The translations under genes were made by a program, and so were the position numbers. Below, piece by piece: positions 34,835 to 47,682 of a stretch of 64,000 bases of DNA (within the stretch, counting starts at the first letter, position 1; each line of letters begins with the position of its first letter). The notes beneath the pieces were generated by a model, which worked only from the letters and a program-made list of their open reading frames with translations, was not told where the DNA came from and did no database searches. This DNA comes from Ampullaceana balthica (lineage: Eukaryota; Mollusca; Gastropoda; Lymnaeidae). The DNA is taken from NCBI GenBank assembly GCA_944989445.1, contig CALYLW010000018.1, positions 2,212,430 through 2,276,429 on the forward strand, read 5' to 3'.

Positions 34835-35855
34835 ACACCTATTGATTGTGTCTGATGTATTTTATCGCTTAAGGTCTCCATTATGTTTGACCTATTTATG
34901 AAATATTTGGAACTTTTAATGTTATTTTTTTTTACCTATAAATGACCTATTTAATAAACATAGACAAGGTTTACCAAGTATGAATAAATGTAAGACCTAC
35001 ATTTAACGGCCGATATATAAAAATAAATTTTACCTTGTTGACTTTAAAACAACCTGTAACTAATAACAACATATCAATGCATTATTGTGGGTGATAACCT
35101 GCATAAGTCAACTTTAAGCCTATACAGCATCCCTTTATGGTACACCTTCGTGACTATCTTTATCGCACCCCAACGAATGATAAATATTTATTAAAGAAAC
35201 CATCGGTTTAAGCAATCGTCCTACCTTAAACGAATAATATTGTTTTAAAATATAAATGAAATTCCGTCATCAGCAATTTACCTCAAGAAACGAATGCGCT
35301 GAAAATACATCACTCATGTGACACATTTGAACTTACAGGGGGTTACAAAATATCACTAACTTTTCATCCCTAGTGAGAGATTCAGTTTTAAATAACCGTA
35401 TAGGAAATATCGCTTCACTGATCCGGTGTAGAGTTAAAAAAAGATCTGTTTATAAATATTTATCAGCTGTGATCCACTCAGTGAACACGTGTAATGTTCA
35501 ACGCACATCTGTAGATCAATGGATCATGGTATATATGTGTATTACTGTGGATATTTATAAACATGGATATTGAAAAGAATGGAATTAAATTCCATAAAAG
35601 GGGCATGGAAACTAATAATTCTTATGAGTTTATTCCTGTTTGAAGGACGCCACTGATAAAAGATAATTGAGAAGTGTGATGCCCCAACCCCAGTAAATAC
35701 AGCCCATTCCCCTCATCATAAACTATTTTTATTTTATCCTCAAATATAAAAAAAAACATAATTTTTTTTATCATACCGTCACAAACATAATAGTTCTACC
35801 TTCCAAAAACAAAATGTAGATTGAACCATACACAAAATAAATATAATTGTGCTTG
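34835..35855. other. Intergenic sequence, nothing recognised
   Basis: AT-rich; no arrays or coding signal. Confidence 0.5.
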
Positions 35856-35860
35856 TATTC

Positions 35861-36392
35861 CAAAACATACACGTGGTCTTGTGTACCAAAACATACACGT
35901 GGTCTTGTGTACCAAAACATACACGTGCTCTTGTGTACCAAAACATACACGTGGTCTTGTGTACCAAAACATACACGTGGTCTTGTGTACCAAAACATAC
36001 ACGTGGTCTTGTGTACCAAAACATACACGTGGTCTTGTGTACCAAAACATACACGTGCTCTTGTGTACCAAAACATACACGTGGTCTTGTGTACCAAAAC
36101 ATACACGTGCTCTTGTGTACTAAAACATACACGTGCTCTTGTGTACCAAAACATACACGTGCTCTTGTGTACCAAAACATACACGTGCTCTTGTGTACCA
36201 AAACATACACGTGCTCTTGTGTACCAAACATACACGTGCTCTTGTGTACCAAAACATACACGTGGTCTTGTGTACCAAAACATACACGTGCTCTTGTGTA
36301 CTAAAACATACACGTGCTCTTGTGTACCAAAACATACACGTGCTCTTGTGTACCAAAACATACATGTGCTCTTGTGTACCAAAACATTCATG
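35861..36392. repeat. 26-bp minisatellite
   Basis: About 20 units containing acatacacgtgctcttgtgt; the central base is g (gtggtc) or c (gtgctc) in clustered runs. One unit lacks one A, which shifts frames. Several frames on both strands are open through it; all are artefacts. Confidence 0.97.
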
Positions 36393-36528
36393 TAATTGAA
36401 CCTATTGACCAAATCTTTAGAAAAATTACATTCCTGTTTTTAACAATAATATCAATCTTATTTTTAAAACTTTGAGAGTATTGTCCAATACATTCATTTT
36501 TTGGACGTTAAATCAAGTGCAACTATGT

Positions 36529-36693
36529 CAGTGGTGGCGAACCTCATTGGGTCCGCGTGCCCAAAATTAAACCAAACCCACTAATTTTTAGCAAAGTGCC
36601 AACATTACAATGAAACCCGAAAATGGTGGTTTGGCTTAGTTGGTTTGATTAAGGAAGTAACATTTCAGTAGCGTGCCGACTGATGAGGCTCAA
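36529..36693. mobile_element. hAT-type MITE, truncated copy
   Basis: Same family as 47683-47893: starts cagtggtggcgaacc, shares cgcgtgcccaaaatt, caaagtgccaaca and gtgccgactgatgaggctc, then loses the right end. Confidence 0.78.
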
Positions 36694-36699
36694 GCCACC

Positions 36700-37380
36700 T
36701 GGTTCAGTCCAACATAACCTAGTACTGTGGACTGGTCCACCCATGCCATCTGCTGGTTTGGTCCAACCATTTTAAGCACCCAATGTTTCGTACGTGAAAG
36801 ATTCAACCTATTTCTTTGCTTCACGAAAGATGTTCCACTCTTACACTTGGTAGCTGGAGCCAAGGAAAACAACTACCAGACGCCACTCTAAGATTTTACA
36901 ACATGTTGCATAGCTCGCTTCTAAATCACATATTATACTTCGCGTCACAATTTTCTGAATGTTCACTTTGTTTATCAACAATAACCAATTCACCAGGTCC
37001 TTTTGCTTTAAAAAAAAATTGCTGCATTAAGTTTGACATTGCACCACACACCTTTTCTCTGTACACCGCATTCCTCTACACTGTAAAATACGAATAGAGC
37101 AGGGGAGATATCGACCCCAGTCGTACTAAATATGAGGGGCTAGCGACTGTATCCAATGTCAACAAAGCGGTGTTCTAACAGTTTTGTCAACCCATTAAAA
37201 AAATCTCGAGTGATAATTCTTAAAGCGTGATTCTCGCTGCAATATTAAGTTGATAAATTGAATAGACTTAGTTAAGAGTTAAGACCAATAATGACAAATT
37301 AATAGAGACTCAATAATAAATGGACTTGACAAAAATGAAAAGGATTCAACCATAAACAATGATTGTTACAGGTAAGCTAT
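36700..37380. other. Intergenic sequence, nothing recognised
   Basis: No supported feature. Confidence 0.45.
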
Positions 37381-37740
37381 TTTTATTACACGCTTTTATT
37401 TAAGTCACAATGTTTGTATGTTGTATCCATCCTTCCTTCAAAACTTGAAACGTAAAATTATACCCCTTCTGATGGTCCTAGAGATCTAAAAATTTTACCA
37501 CAGATAGATCTTGGATGACAATGCATTGTATCAAAATTTCAGATCGATCGAATTGAAATTATTGCATTTTTAGTTTATCTATAGTCTATAATATAAGCAT
37601 CGGTACCCGTCTGCTTTGTTGACATCCATGAGTTCACCACGTGAACACAACACCGTGGTAGAAAACGTTGGGCGGGCGCTTATGAGGTGTTTGGTATAAA
37701 AAAAATAGTGGTAAAAAAGATGTGTGGGCTTCAGACGTGA
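37380..37740. mobile_element. Dispersed repeat, family B fragment
   Basis: Shares ctgatggtcctagagatct, accacagatagatcttgg and tcaaaatttcagatcgatcg with several copies in 41380-43187, plus a gttgggcgggcgct motif. Fragment of the same unclassified element. Confidence 0.65.
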
Positions 37741-38244
37741 ATTTTAAAGAGTTTTTATTATAAGTTTTAAAAAATAGCTGTAAAAACAAGGTTTTTGACT
37801 ATAAATCCCTTATATATGAGACATAACTAAAAGTAGTGATTATGTTAAAAGCGTGTCCTTTTTAAAAAAAAAGACTTTTTTAATATTTAATTATTTAAAT
37901 GTGACTTTAATTAATCATGACAATTTAGACAATGTTATATTAAGTGGTGATTATCAAACATTATATTGGAATTTTAACGAAAATTTATCTAGGCACAAAT
38001 GCTTTATTCCTGTCTAAAACAATGTGTTTTTGAAGCCTATCAAAGTTTTCATTTTAAATATTTTATAATAAATAAAATATTGCTTAAATTTAAAATAAAT
38101 GGGTTAAAAATATTTTTTAAACGTACTTTCTATGTGAAACTTTACAGAAGTAGATTATGTTATTCAATCTAACAATAAAAACTATTTTGTTATGGTAAAA
38201 CTGTATAACCTCCAAATATTGAGTTCGAGTCATAAATATGTATC

Positions 38245-38403
38245 CAGTGGCGTAGCTAGGGGAGGGGGTCCAAATTTGAAAGTCAACCCGGGCCCCCACT
38301 TGAGGGAGGCTCCCAAAGGAGTGTGCATTATCTCATGTCATGATGTCGAATGTCAAAATGCAGGCCCCCCCAAAGGGCCCCCAAATCTCTAGCTACGCCA
38401 CTG
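38245..38403. mobile_element. Inverted-repeat MITE (159 bp)
   Basis: Ends cagtggcgtagctag and ctagctacgccactg are a perfect inverted pair, flanked by TATC on both sides (38241-38244 and 38404-38407). The interior is rich in G/C runs. A possible right-end relative (tctacgccactg) is at 41237-41248. Confidence 0.82.
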
Positions 38404-38407
38404 TATC

Positions 38408-39530
38408 CGAATGTCAAATAATTTACTGTGATAACACTTATGGTATAGATTGAGCATATGCCCAGAGGAAAGTTGACACAATTACACGAGTCCCTTAAAT
38501 TAATTTTTTTTATTTAATAGAATCCCATTGATATACTAGTTGTGCTATTGAAATGCTAGCATGTGCTTGTATTAAGCCATAGATGTATAGATATATAAAT
38601 TGGTGAAAGTGCAATAATTTTACTTTGAGTTTGTTCTGCTTATATTTTCTTCTGGTTATTATTAGATACTTGACATTGTATACAGAACTAAACAAAAATT
38701 TTCACATGCTAGGATTTGCTATTGGTAAGCTACTAATATATGAAGACCACAAGGGAAAAAACGGCTAAGTGACATTTTTAAATTTTTTAATTTACATACT
38801 GTATCTGATAGAGGGTCAAAATAGAATGTTCTGAATGAGGTTTTATGATACAATTATGTCTCTAACCCAATTAAAAATTCAAATCTATTTAATTAATTTA
38901 TAAGAAATATGTATAATTTTTAACTTTAAAACTTGAATATCTCAAAACTACAAAAATGTGACATAGCCGTTTCTTCCCTTGAGCTCTTCATATGTTTTTT
39001 GTTATTTGCAAGCTACTGGTATGCTAGTGTGTTGTTATTTGTTACTTACTGATACACTCGTATTTGTTATTGGTAAGCTATTGATATATTTTGGTTAGGA
39101 AATGAGGATTTGGTAAATCTTGGTATATTGTTGATGCAATGTGTGTATCAAATTTGTATGATGTTTGGTAAGAGACATTCGATAGGTTAGTGTGATACGA
39201 GCTGCGTGCTAAAGGCAAGTATATGTAGAAAGTAAGGAGCTGGTAAGAGTAAAGAAATGAAAGCAAGCCAGATTTTTAAACAAATGTCGGTTGAATAACG
39301 GTTCAATAAGAAATTTATTAAGACAATACAAAGTAATTCGGTTACAGAATCAAATAAATGTTACAGCACAAAAATAAAGATGCCCATGTGCCCCAGAAGA
39401 CGTGTAAATTTCAAGCTACGTAGTTGTCGAAGGACTTTATTGAACATGAAAACTAGCGACAAGTTATATCTCATGTTTCAATAGTTCATAATTGTTTTTC
39501 TAGGGATATGGACAAAGTTGGAAAGAGTTT
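38408..39530. other. Intergenic sequence, nothing recognised
   Basis: AT-rich, with loosely repetitive gctattggtaagctac-like phrases at 38710-39080 (about four), too diverged to call an array. Confidence 0.45.
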
Positions 39531-39534
39531 GACG

Positions 39535-40075
39535 TAGGCCCAGGGGTGATAAGTTGTATGGTCATCGATTTGGTCCAGAGGGGATAAGTTTATGGTCATC
39601 GATTTGGTCCAGAGAGGATAAGTTTATGGTCCTCGATTTGGTCCAGAGGGAATACGTTTATGGTCATCGTTTGGTCCAGCGGGGATAAGTTTATGGTCAT
39701 CGATTTGGTCCAGAGGGGATAAGTTTATGGTCATCGATTTGGTCCAGCGGGGATAGTTTATGGTCATCGATTTGGTCTAGAGGGGATAAGTTTATGGTCA
39801 TCGATTTAGTCCAGAGGGGATAAGTTTATGGTCATCTATTTGGTCCAGCGGGGATAAGTTTATGGTCATCGATTTGGTCCATCGGGGATAAGTTTATGGT
39901 CATCGATTTGGTCCAGCGGGGATAAGTTTATGGTCGATTTGGTCCAGAGGGGATAAGTTTATGGTCATCGATTTGGTCCAGAATGGGATAAGTTTATGGT
40001 CATCGATTTGGTCCAGCGGGGATAAGTTTATCGTCATCGATTTGGTCCAGGTGTGATCAGTTGTATGGACATTGA
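39535..40075. repeat. 34-bp minisatellite
   Basis: About 16 units containing ggggataagtttatggtcat, with agag/agcg variants and one short unit lacking four bases. Confidence 0.95.
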
Positions 40076-40320
40076 CGCCATGGGCTGCAATTTAAACCCC
40101 AGCATGCACTCCCGGCCAGACGTGTAAAAATCTTATTAAGTAGACGGAACCTGTGAATGGCTCTTCAAACAACATGCAAATTAAACTGCTAAGCACAATA
40201 AATGAACAAACAAAACACGTGAATCTTGAATCCCTGAACAACTGTAATAGAGGAATGTAATTTATTGAGATGACTTACATTCTATCAGTAACAATTCTAC
40301 AAATATGTGTGTCACGATGA

Positions 40321-40525
40321 CAATATTCCCTCCAAGGTTCGTTGGTCACCGTGCAACATTAGATTTTCATGTACAAATGTGTGCATAATTCATTGTTAAC
40401 GTGTAAAATGTTGCATCAACAAACACACTAACGTTTTCCTTATCAAAATTTTCATCGTGACAACTCTTAACTGCTGCGCGGCGTCGGTCAGATAACTGCA
40501 CGGCCGCAGCTTGAAAGTGAAAACT
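40321..40525. mobile_element. MITE family A copy 4, reverse orientation
   Basis: Begins caatattccctccaagg and ends cagcttgaaagtgaaaactg. It is the reverse orientation of 12569-12781 (for example ttttgataaggaaaacg on the minus strand). It preserves the uninterrupted site used to date the 17428 insertion. Confidence 0.7.
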
Positions 40526-40849
40526 GGTCACGGATCTTGGAATTTGAAGAGAAATACAAATCTTTTAAGTACATGTACATATAAATTTCACACAGAGAGT
40601 GTTATCGAAGGTAAAGATTGTCCTTCTTATGACGGTTACTGTCTCCCCGCTCCCTCCCCCCAAACACTCAGGGTAGGCCACTTTTTCCCCCGCCACCACA
40701 TTTCTCTGTAAGGGACACTGCAGCTGGCCTAATTTCACCCGTCGCTGTGTGGCGAAAATCGTCAACTTCGGTGGACTTCAACCACTCAGAGTCTTGTTTA
40801 CGTCACTGAATATAAATAACAATAATGTTTAAATAGCTGAGCGGTTATT

Positions 40850-40873
40850 GCACGCACGTGCGTGCGTGCGTGC

Positions 40874-40914
<41 letters not shown>
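40850..40914. repeat. (CGTG)n(TG)n microsatellite
   Basis: Runs of cgtg then pure tg; compound dinucleotide repeat. Confidence 0.97.
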
Positions 40915-40918
<4 letters not shown>

Positions 40919-41379
40919 TTTCTAATAAAAGCGTCATCTGTGACGTATAGCGCTTAGATTTACAAATAAATCCATACCTTTTTGAGCGATTTTAAATTTT
41001 TGAATGGTTTTGCGTTAGTCATAACAACCAACATGTATTCAAACAAATGTTGCGCGAATCCGTTAATTATGAAATTATCGAAATTATGAATATTTTTGTT
41101 TCATCTTGTTTTTCCCCCTTTAAAAAAAAAGGTTCGATTGTCGGCAATGACTTTACTTTTCAAATGTCCACAAATGCCGCCCTCTTAATGTGTGCAGCCC
41201 AGGGAGGAACGCCCCCACCTCCCTCCCCCTCCTATCTACGCCACTGATTGTGGCATTTCCATTAACCGTCAAGTTTTAAACAATTATTAATGGCTCTGCC
41301 AAGTGATTAACAAGCGACCATTTTTATGGTCATCACAATTAAGTCTCACATCTAGATGTAAAACTGTGGTCTGTCTATT

Positions 41380-43187
41380 TTACCACGTCTTTATTAACTC
41401 GCTTTCGTTCCTGTTTGACCACAATTTTTCAAATCTGCCAACGTAAAATTAAACCACTTCTGATGGTCCTAGTGAACCGCATATTCTAAACCCCATAAGC
41501 ACCTGCCCCGCGTTTTTAGTCATATTAAATCGAAGTACTTGAACTTATAAGTTTTAAATTATTTACTTGTTTTTAGTCCACTTATAAAAACGTGGTTTTT
41601 AAATATCATTTTTTACCTTTATTTATTTTACTTCTATTTTAGTACACGTTTTTATTTAACTCACACTGTTTGTATTTATTATTAACTTGCTTTCGTGTCT
41701 GTCCGCAAATTGTCGAATTTGCCAACGTAAAATTAAACAATTTCTGATGGTCTTAGACATCTCAAAATTTTACCACGGATAGATCTTGGATGACAATGCA
41801 TTGTATCAAAATTTCAGATCGATCGAATGTACCGTTATTTACCACCTTTTTACCACGTTTTTCTTAACTTGCTTTCGTTCCTGTTTGTCAACAATTTTTC
41901 AAATCTGCCAACGTAAAATTAAAGCACTTCTGATGGTCCTCTAGATCTCAAAATTGTACCACAGATAGATCTTGGATGACAATGCATTGTATCAAAGTTT
42001 CAGATCGATCAAATGTACCGTTATTAAATTATTGAACTTTTTATTTAATTTATATATAAGCATATGTATTATTCGTCTGCTCATGTTTACATTACATTCA
42101 CGTGCCGAGTTCACACCAACCTCGACCTCATCAACCATGTTTAACATCAAGGGGAGATTAGTCATTTCAAGTCTGTAAATGTTTGTCGGGCAATGCGTAT
42201 TATATTTGAACATAATCAATACTTCAAAACTCACCATAGCATACACTTAGACTTAAAAGAAGAAAATAATTTAAAACATAAGTTCAAGTATTTTAATTTA
42301 ATATGACTAAAAACGTGGGGCGGGTGTTTGGTATAAAATTAAATATTTATAATTTAGAAGGCGAAAGAGAGATCTATATATATAAGTGAGAGAATGAATG
42401 AATGCATACATTAAACCTCATAAGCACCTGGCCCACGTTTTTAGTCATTTTAAACTAAATTACTTGAACTTATACGTTTTAAATTGTTTTTTCTTTTTAG
42501 TCCGCTTATAAAAACGTGGTTTTAAAAAATCTTTTTTACCACGTTTTTATTAACTTGCGTTCGTTCCTGTGGATTTGTGTGTATGTCCACAATTTTTCCA
42601 AATCTGCCAACGTAAAATTAAACCACTTCTGATAGATCTAAAGATCTCAAAATTTTACCACAGATAGATCTTTGATGACAATGCATTGTATCAAAATTTC
42701 AGATCGATCAAATGTACCATTATTAAATTAGTGAACTTTTTATTTTGTCTTTATTTTATTATATACTTGCTTTCGTGTCTGTCTGTCCGCAATTTTTCAA
42801 ATTTGCCAACGTACAATTAAACCACTTCTGATGATCCTAGAGAGCTCAAAATTTTAGTTTTAAGGTCACCGTCACTTGCAATGTTATTAAACGTTGGGCG
42901 GGCGCTGATGAGGTGTTTTGTAAAATAAATAGAGGTACAAAAATATTTTTTAAAAACACGTATATTAGTGGACTAAAAAGAAAATAATAAATAAAGGTAA
43001 AAAAATAATTTTTAAAAACCACGTTTTTATAAGTGGACTAAAAAGAAGAAAATAATTTAAAACCTATAAGTTCAAGTACTTCGATTTAATATGACTAAAA
43101 ACGTGGGGCGGGTGTTTGGTATAAAAAATTAAAGATTTCTAATTTAGAAGTCAAAAGAGAGATCTATAAGTGAGAGAATGAGTGAAT
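41380..43187. mobile_element. Foldback-like complex of family B repeats
   Basis: Arms of ~110 bp near 41500-41605 and 43005-43120 are inverted copies (acttataaaaacgtggtttt versus aaaaccacgtttttataagt; also gtttttagtcat versus atgactaaaaac). A second inverted pair lies inside (42250-42325 and 42410-42540). Between the arms there are several direct copies of accacagatagatcttgg / tcaaaatttcagatcgatc. No coding capacity. I cannot assign a superfamily. Confidence 0.65.
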
Positions 43188-44897
43188 AAAACTCCAGGAG
43201 AAGAACTGACTCCAGGTCAAGCAGCTCTAATTGTATATCCTCTGGGGCTGAACCAGCTTCTGCACTAAATGGCCAACTGAGGATATTGAAGAGTAATTCC
43301 AGGTTCTTGAAGTCTTGGAACATCCTTTCAAATTCCAAATGAGCCTTGTACTTCTCAGACATTTCACCAAAAATTATTTTCTGTTTCAGCAAAAGGTAAT
43401 GGCAAAACTACTTTTACCTGCTTGCCTAAAGGACAAGGAGAGCTTTGCCAGAAATGATTTAACATGCACATACATCTCATGTGCAAAACGGCAATTGGCC
43501 TGAAGTTTGACATTCAGTTCATTCAACTTTTTCTCAATGTCAAAGGCAAACATGAAGTCTGACTTCCACCCTTCTTTAACAATGATAGTAACAATCTCCA
43601 GGAACATAACTATATCTTCTTGAGATCCCACAGTCGCCTCAATTTATTGCCCAGGCTCAGCTAGCGGACACTGATGTGGTAGATAATATCATATTTAGTT
43701 TCCAAATCTTCAAACAGTGCCTTGAACTGCCTGTGGTTAAGTGCCCTGGCTCTGATGAGGTTTATCCCACTGACAACTGGGTCAATAACATGCTTGATAT
43801 TCATCGCAGCTTTACACAGATTTTCCTGATGGATGACACATTGGAAAGGTAAGAGTGTATGGTCAGTATGTTCTTCGTTAATTTTCTTTTTCATCAACTT
43901 CACGCGACATATGTTTTTTTCCTGTTACACTTGCTATCTTGTTCCACACCAACCCAGTTCTTTTAACACAGCTCTAAACAGCATTGAATAAATCCTGGCC
44001 TGTAGTTGTGTCATTGAGTAGCTCAACAATAAGTCAAGTAATTCTTCGGTAAGCTCAAAACGAGTATTTATTCCCCGTATAAATACCAACAAGTGTGCTG
44101 TTCCTGTACATCGGTATTTTCGTCCAACGCAAGAGAGTACCACAAATAGTATTTGCTTGCATCACGAAGTTGGTGCGTCAAATTCTCACTTATTTTTTCA
44201 ACACGCCTGACTACAGTTCTCCTTGATAGATAAAGAAATGCTATCAAATATTGGACAGCTCCAAATTGGCTTTAGTTGCAGCATCTAGTATTAAAAACTG
44301 TTTGATGGAAACAGTTTGCTGCTTCTTTAAATTATTAATCAACTCCTGGCAATTATCTTTTCTCTCTTCGGTCGTTAAATTTTGCCCGAAATCCAATTGG
44401 CTTGTTTGGTGGCGTATTTTTAAGTTGTACTCCATAAAGACGCTCACACTCTCACGGCACAGCAAGCAGACTGCTTTGCTCCGAACACTCGTGAAGCAAT
44501 ATTCAGCAGTTAATTCGTCATTAAAAACACAACATTCGTCTTCAATATTTTTTTTTGGCAGCACTCATGGTTAATTCAACGTATATTCGCTTTTAATAAC
44601 AATTTTTACAAAACCGCCAATATGTCAATCGTAATTAAAATAAACTTCCGGTTGAGGTTAGATGCAGTTTCGAATAAGAATGTTAACACCTAATGATCAC
44701 TAATCGATTCTGGAGCCATAAAACCGATTTATTATCCCTAGATACGAATCAAATACTCGTAAAAAAAAATAAAGCAAAAATTATAATCAAAGAAAATTAA
44801 CAACGTCAGAAGCTCGCAACTTGTAAAAGCCTACGGGTCGCATAATATACTCTGGCGTGCCGCATGCAGCCCGCGGGCCGTAGTTTGCCCACCCCTG
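43188..44897 (-). mobile_element. Decayed hAT transposon with BED-finger transposase
   Basis: The minus strand starts caggggtgggcaaactacgg (44878-44897), a hAT/Charlie-type terminus, and carries broken transposase pieces. The other end is lost: at ~43187 it joins family B sequence without a visible inverted repeat. Confidence 0.78.
43190..44564 (-). pseudogene. Broken hAT (ZBED/GTF2IRD2-like) transposase
   Basis: Pieces in order on the minus strand: 44564-44244 (start MLPKKNIEDECC; AVCLLCRESVSVFMEYNL then a histidine, a BED-type finger; FLILDAATKANLEL), 44143-43934, 43903-43661 (HTLLPFQCVIHQENLCKAA), 43631-43386 and 43392-43190 (KAHLEFERMFQDFKNLELLF). The HQENLC and zinc-finger motifs match the transposase relatives domesticated in vertebrates as GTF2IRD2 and ZBED genes. 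At least four frameshifts or stops separate the pieces, so it is not functional. Confidence 0.78.
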
Positions 44898-45189
44898 TTC
44901 TAGCTAATAGAGTGTCAAGGGTATCAAACTTAAATCACACGTAGGTTACAGGCCAAACGGATAAACATTCAATTAGCGTAGTCTAAAATTAAAACCCTTT
45001 TGAGAGAAAACCCCAATTGTTAAAGGAAACCTGCAACAATCATTGACAGACCAAATAAATACACAGCAAACAGAGCAACACGTTTATCATTTTCAAGGGA
45101 TATTGTGATGCCTAAGTTTCTCTAAGGGAAGGTACCCCCCGTGACGAAAGTGAGAGAGCCTGCCACCTGATCAACCTGTTTGAGAAACC

Positions 45190-45425
45190 CTGAGTTATGG
45201 GTTTAAAGCTGTGCGTTACCCAGAATGTTGGGGTCTCTCTCTTTGGATATCTTTCTGTGTGTGAGAACCTCGGAAATAAGAATTTAGAGCTGGGCGTTAC
45301 CGGAATGGTGGGGTCTCTCGCTTTGGATATCTTTCGTGTGTGAGAACCACTGAGTTCATGGTTTAAAACTGGGCGTTAACAGAGTGGCGGGGTCTCTCTC
45401 TTTGGATATCTCTCTGTGTGCTTAT
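45190..45425. repeat. ~83-bp tandem repeat, three copies
   Basis: Three units sharing gggtctctctctttggatat and a tgggcgttac block; moderately diverged. Confidence 0.85.
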
Positions 45426-45527
45426 AAAGATTTGTTTAGTGTTGTTGTGTCTGCGAAATTCCATTCTTTTTTGCACATTTTCTTATTTATGAATTTGAAC
45501 CAACAAACAATACACTTTGTTTATACA

Positions 45528-46300
45528 ATATCTTATCTTACCTGTTTACAGACGCTCCTTCTATGCAGAAGATTATTGCGTCCTACGCTTATCTATGGTT
45601 TGTGTTTAGTCCTGCATTTTTATTAGAGATTTAAATGTTGATAAAGTGTTGGTTTTCCTGGATTCTTCAGGCAACCCATTCCAGGCCCGAATTCCGGACG
45701 GGAAGAAGGAAAACTTGTATGTGTTTGTTCTTGCATACGGAATAAGAAAGGTGTTTTTATCCTTATGTCTATCTGAGGGTTGTATTAAGTTATCTTTGTG
45801 TTGTATTTCTAAATTAGAATTAATTGCTTTATGTATGATTACTACTTTGCTTTTGGTTCTTCTATCATCTAGTGTTTCAAGGTTTAATGATTTAACTAAT
45901 GGTGTTATTCTTGTCAGTTTCGAATATTCTCCAGTAATGAATCTGGCAGCTCTTTTTTGAATTTGTTCTAGTTTATCAATGTTTTCTTTGGTGGATGGGT
46001 CCCATACAGAAAGATGCATATTCTAGTACAGGTCTCACCAAAGTGAGGTAGCATTTTAGTTTTATATCTCTATTACATTTGTTAAAGTTTCTTTTTATAA
46101 AGCCTAAGGTTTTGTTTGATTTTTTAATAACTTCATTGACATGGGGATTCCATGATAGTTTCTCATTTATTAAGACTCCTAAGTATTTTGCATCTTTAGT
46201 TTGGGTCAGTTCTTTTCCATGAATGTAATATTTTGAATTTATTTGTTTCTTTTTCTTTGTTACTCTTAACAATTGACACTTTTCCCATTACTTTGTTTTC
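45528..46300 (-). mobile_element. CR1/Jockey-like LINE, 5'-truncated
   Basis: Minus-strand LINE 3' end. It terminates in acagacgctccttctatgca (plus-strand sense at 45551) and a short TATCTTATCTTA tail at 45528-45541. Same family as 3213-3560; its tail is short where that copy's tail has expanded. Confidence 0.85.
45606..46272 (-). pseudogene. LINE reverse-transcriptase C-terminus with frameshift
   Basis: Two minus frames, 46272-45976 (KYLGVLINEKLSWNPHVNEV ... LVRPVLEYASF) and 46019-45606 (VWDPSTKENIDKLEQIQKR, RAARFITGEYS, FFPSGIRAWNGLPEE), overlap where one protein would read on. A small indel near 46000 breaks it. These motifs are the classic C-terminal block of Jockey/CR1-type ORF2. The catalytic region is absent. 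Confidence 0.88.
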
Positions 46301-47185
46301 CTCACTTTCTCAAACCTTTACCCTATTAAAACAACAGCCTCAAATCTTTACAAAATAACAAACAAAAAGAATCAAAACAAAAAGAAAAAAGAAGGGAAAA
46401 AATGTTTTACTAATATTTTAAAGATAAACTTAATGACTTTACACATCACAGGAAAGTTTTAATGAGATAAATCCTTCACACAATCCGGTTCAAACCTGAA
46501 CATTTGATTTTATGAAAATCAAAAATCATTTGCACTGGAGTTTTAAACTCAATAATTGAAAAATTATTTACTTTCAGATTTAACTCAAGGTATATAAAAT
46601 AATTTACACCTATAGTTTGCAGTCAGCGACTCAAACATCGTTTACACTTACATTAATGGCTACCAGTCAACTAAACATAATCGGACATACACATAGGTGC
46701 TACGTAGAAAGCCGAAAAATCATATCTAAAAAGATGGCTATCCATAAATTAAACCACAAACATAGATGTTTCTTGATAGATAACAAAATTGTTAACAAAT
46801 AAGGAAGTTGGCCATCAGGAAATCCAAGGGCAAGTACCTTACACAAAGATGACTCTAGGAAGATAAAAACAAATATTTGAGCTTGCAAAGTTGACTCTCA
46901 GGGAGTCAAGAACTTATAAAGGTGATGTTCAACAATTCAAAGATTGTATTTGACAATTTCAAAGCTGGTTCTAAACGAAAAAAAAGTTACATTTCTAGCT
47001 GAAACTCCACAGAAAGTTCAATAAAATCTTTGGGCAAATTGATTGAAGGGTGTTAACATTTATAGTAATGGCAAAATGAGTTTTTAAAAATGGTAGAAAC
47101 AAAGAATAAATGTGCTAGTACCTCGGTAACTGAGTCAATATTTAACTACGAGCATACAAACTAAAAGAGAAATATTGTCCATTGT
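46301..47185. other. Intergenic sequence, nothing recognised
   Basis: AT-rich; no repeats or coding signals supported. Confidence 0.45.
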
Positions 47186-47363
47186 TAAAGGAAAGCTGCA
47201 CCAATCATTGACAAACTAAGCCAAGAAAGCTGCACCAATCATTGACAAACTAAGCCAAGAAAGCTGCACCAATCATTGACAAACTAAGCCAAGAAAGCTG
47301 CACCAATCATTGACAAACTAAGCCAAGGAAAGCTGCACCAATCATTGACAAACTAAGCCAAGA
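47186..47363. repeat. 34-bp minisatellite
   Basis: Five units containing gctgcaccaatcattgacaa. A single diverged copy, with the same preceding sequence (attgttaaaggaaa), stands alone at 45017-45050. Confidence 0.93.
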
Positions 47364-47682
47364 GGCAGAGGAAAAAAACACACACCCCATCGTAGAACTA
47401 AAATTGCTTTTCGAATGATTGTCATTGATCATTGACACTGAGCCAAAGAATTAAAATAAAATTTCATTTTTGTTATCAAAGTATTTAAAAAGAATTATTT
47501 TCTTGCATATTTATTTTATGTTTGAAATAACACCAGCAGGCCAATAGTGTTAGCTATTCAGAAACTTGTTGTTCTGTCAGCTTTTATAGAATGACATTCG
47601 AAAGGCATTGATATTACTTTCATGACAGATGATTGAGGCATTGTTTATAGAACTATATTGGTGGAAAAATCATCTCCTAGCT

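Noticed and set aside
34513..34845. 110-codon LNND-repeat protein
   Set aside because: Product of a 12-bp unit; the opposite strand is equally open.
35861..36392. Long open frames on both strands (up to 213 codons) across the 26-bp array
   Set aside because: They follow from a stop-free tandem unit; the peptides are pure repeats in several frames at once and there is no other coding sign.
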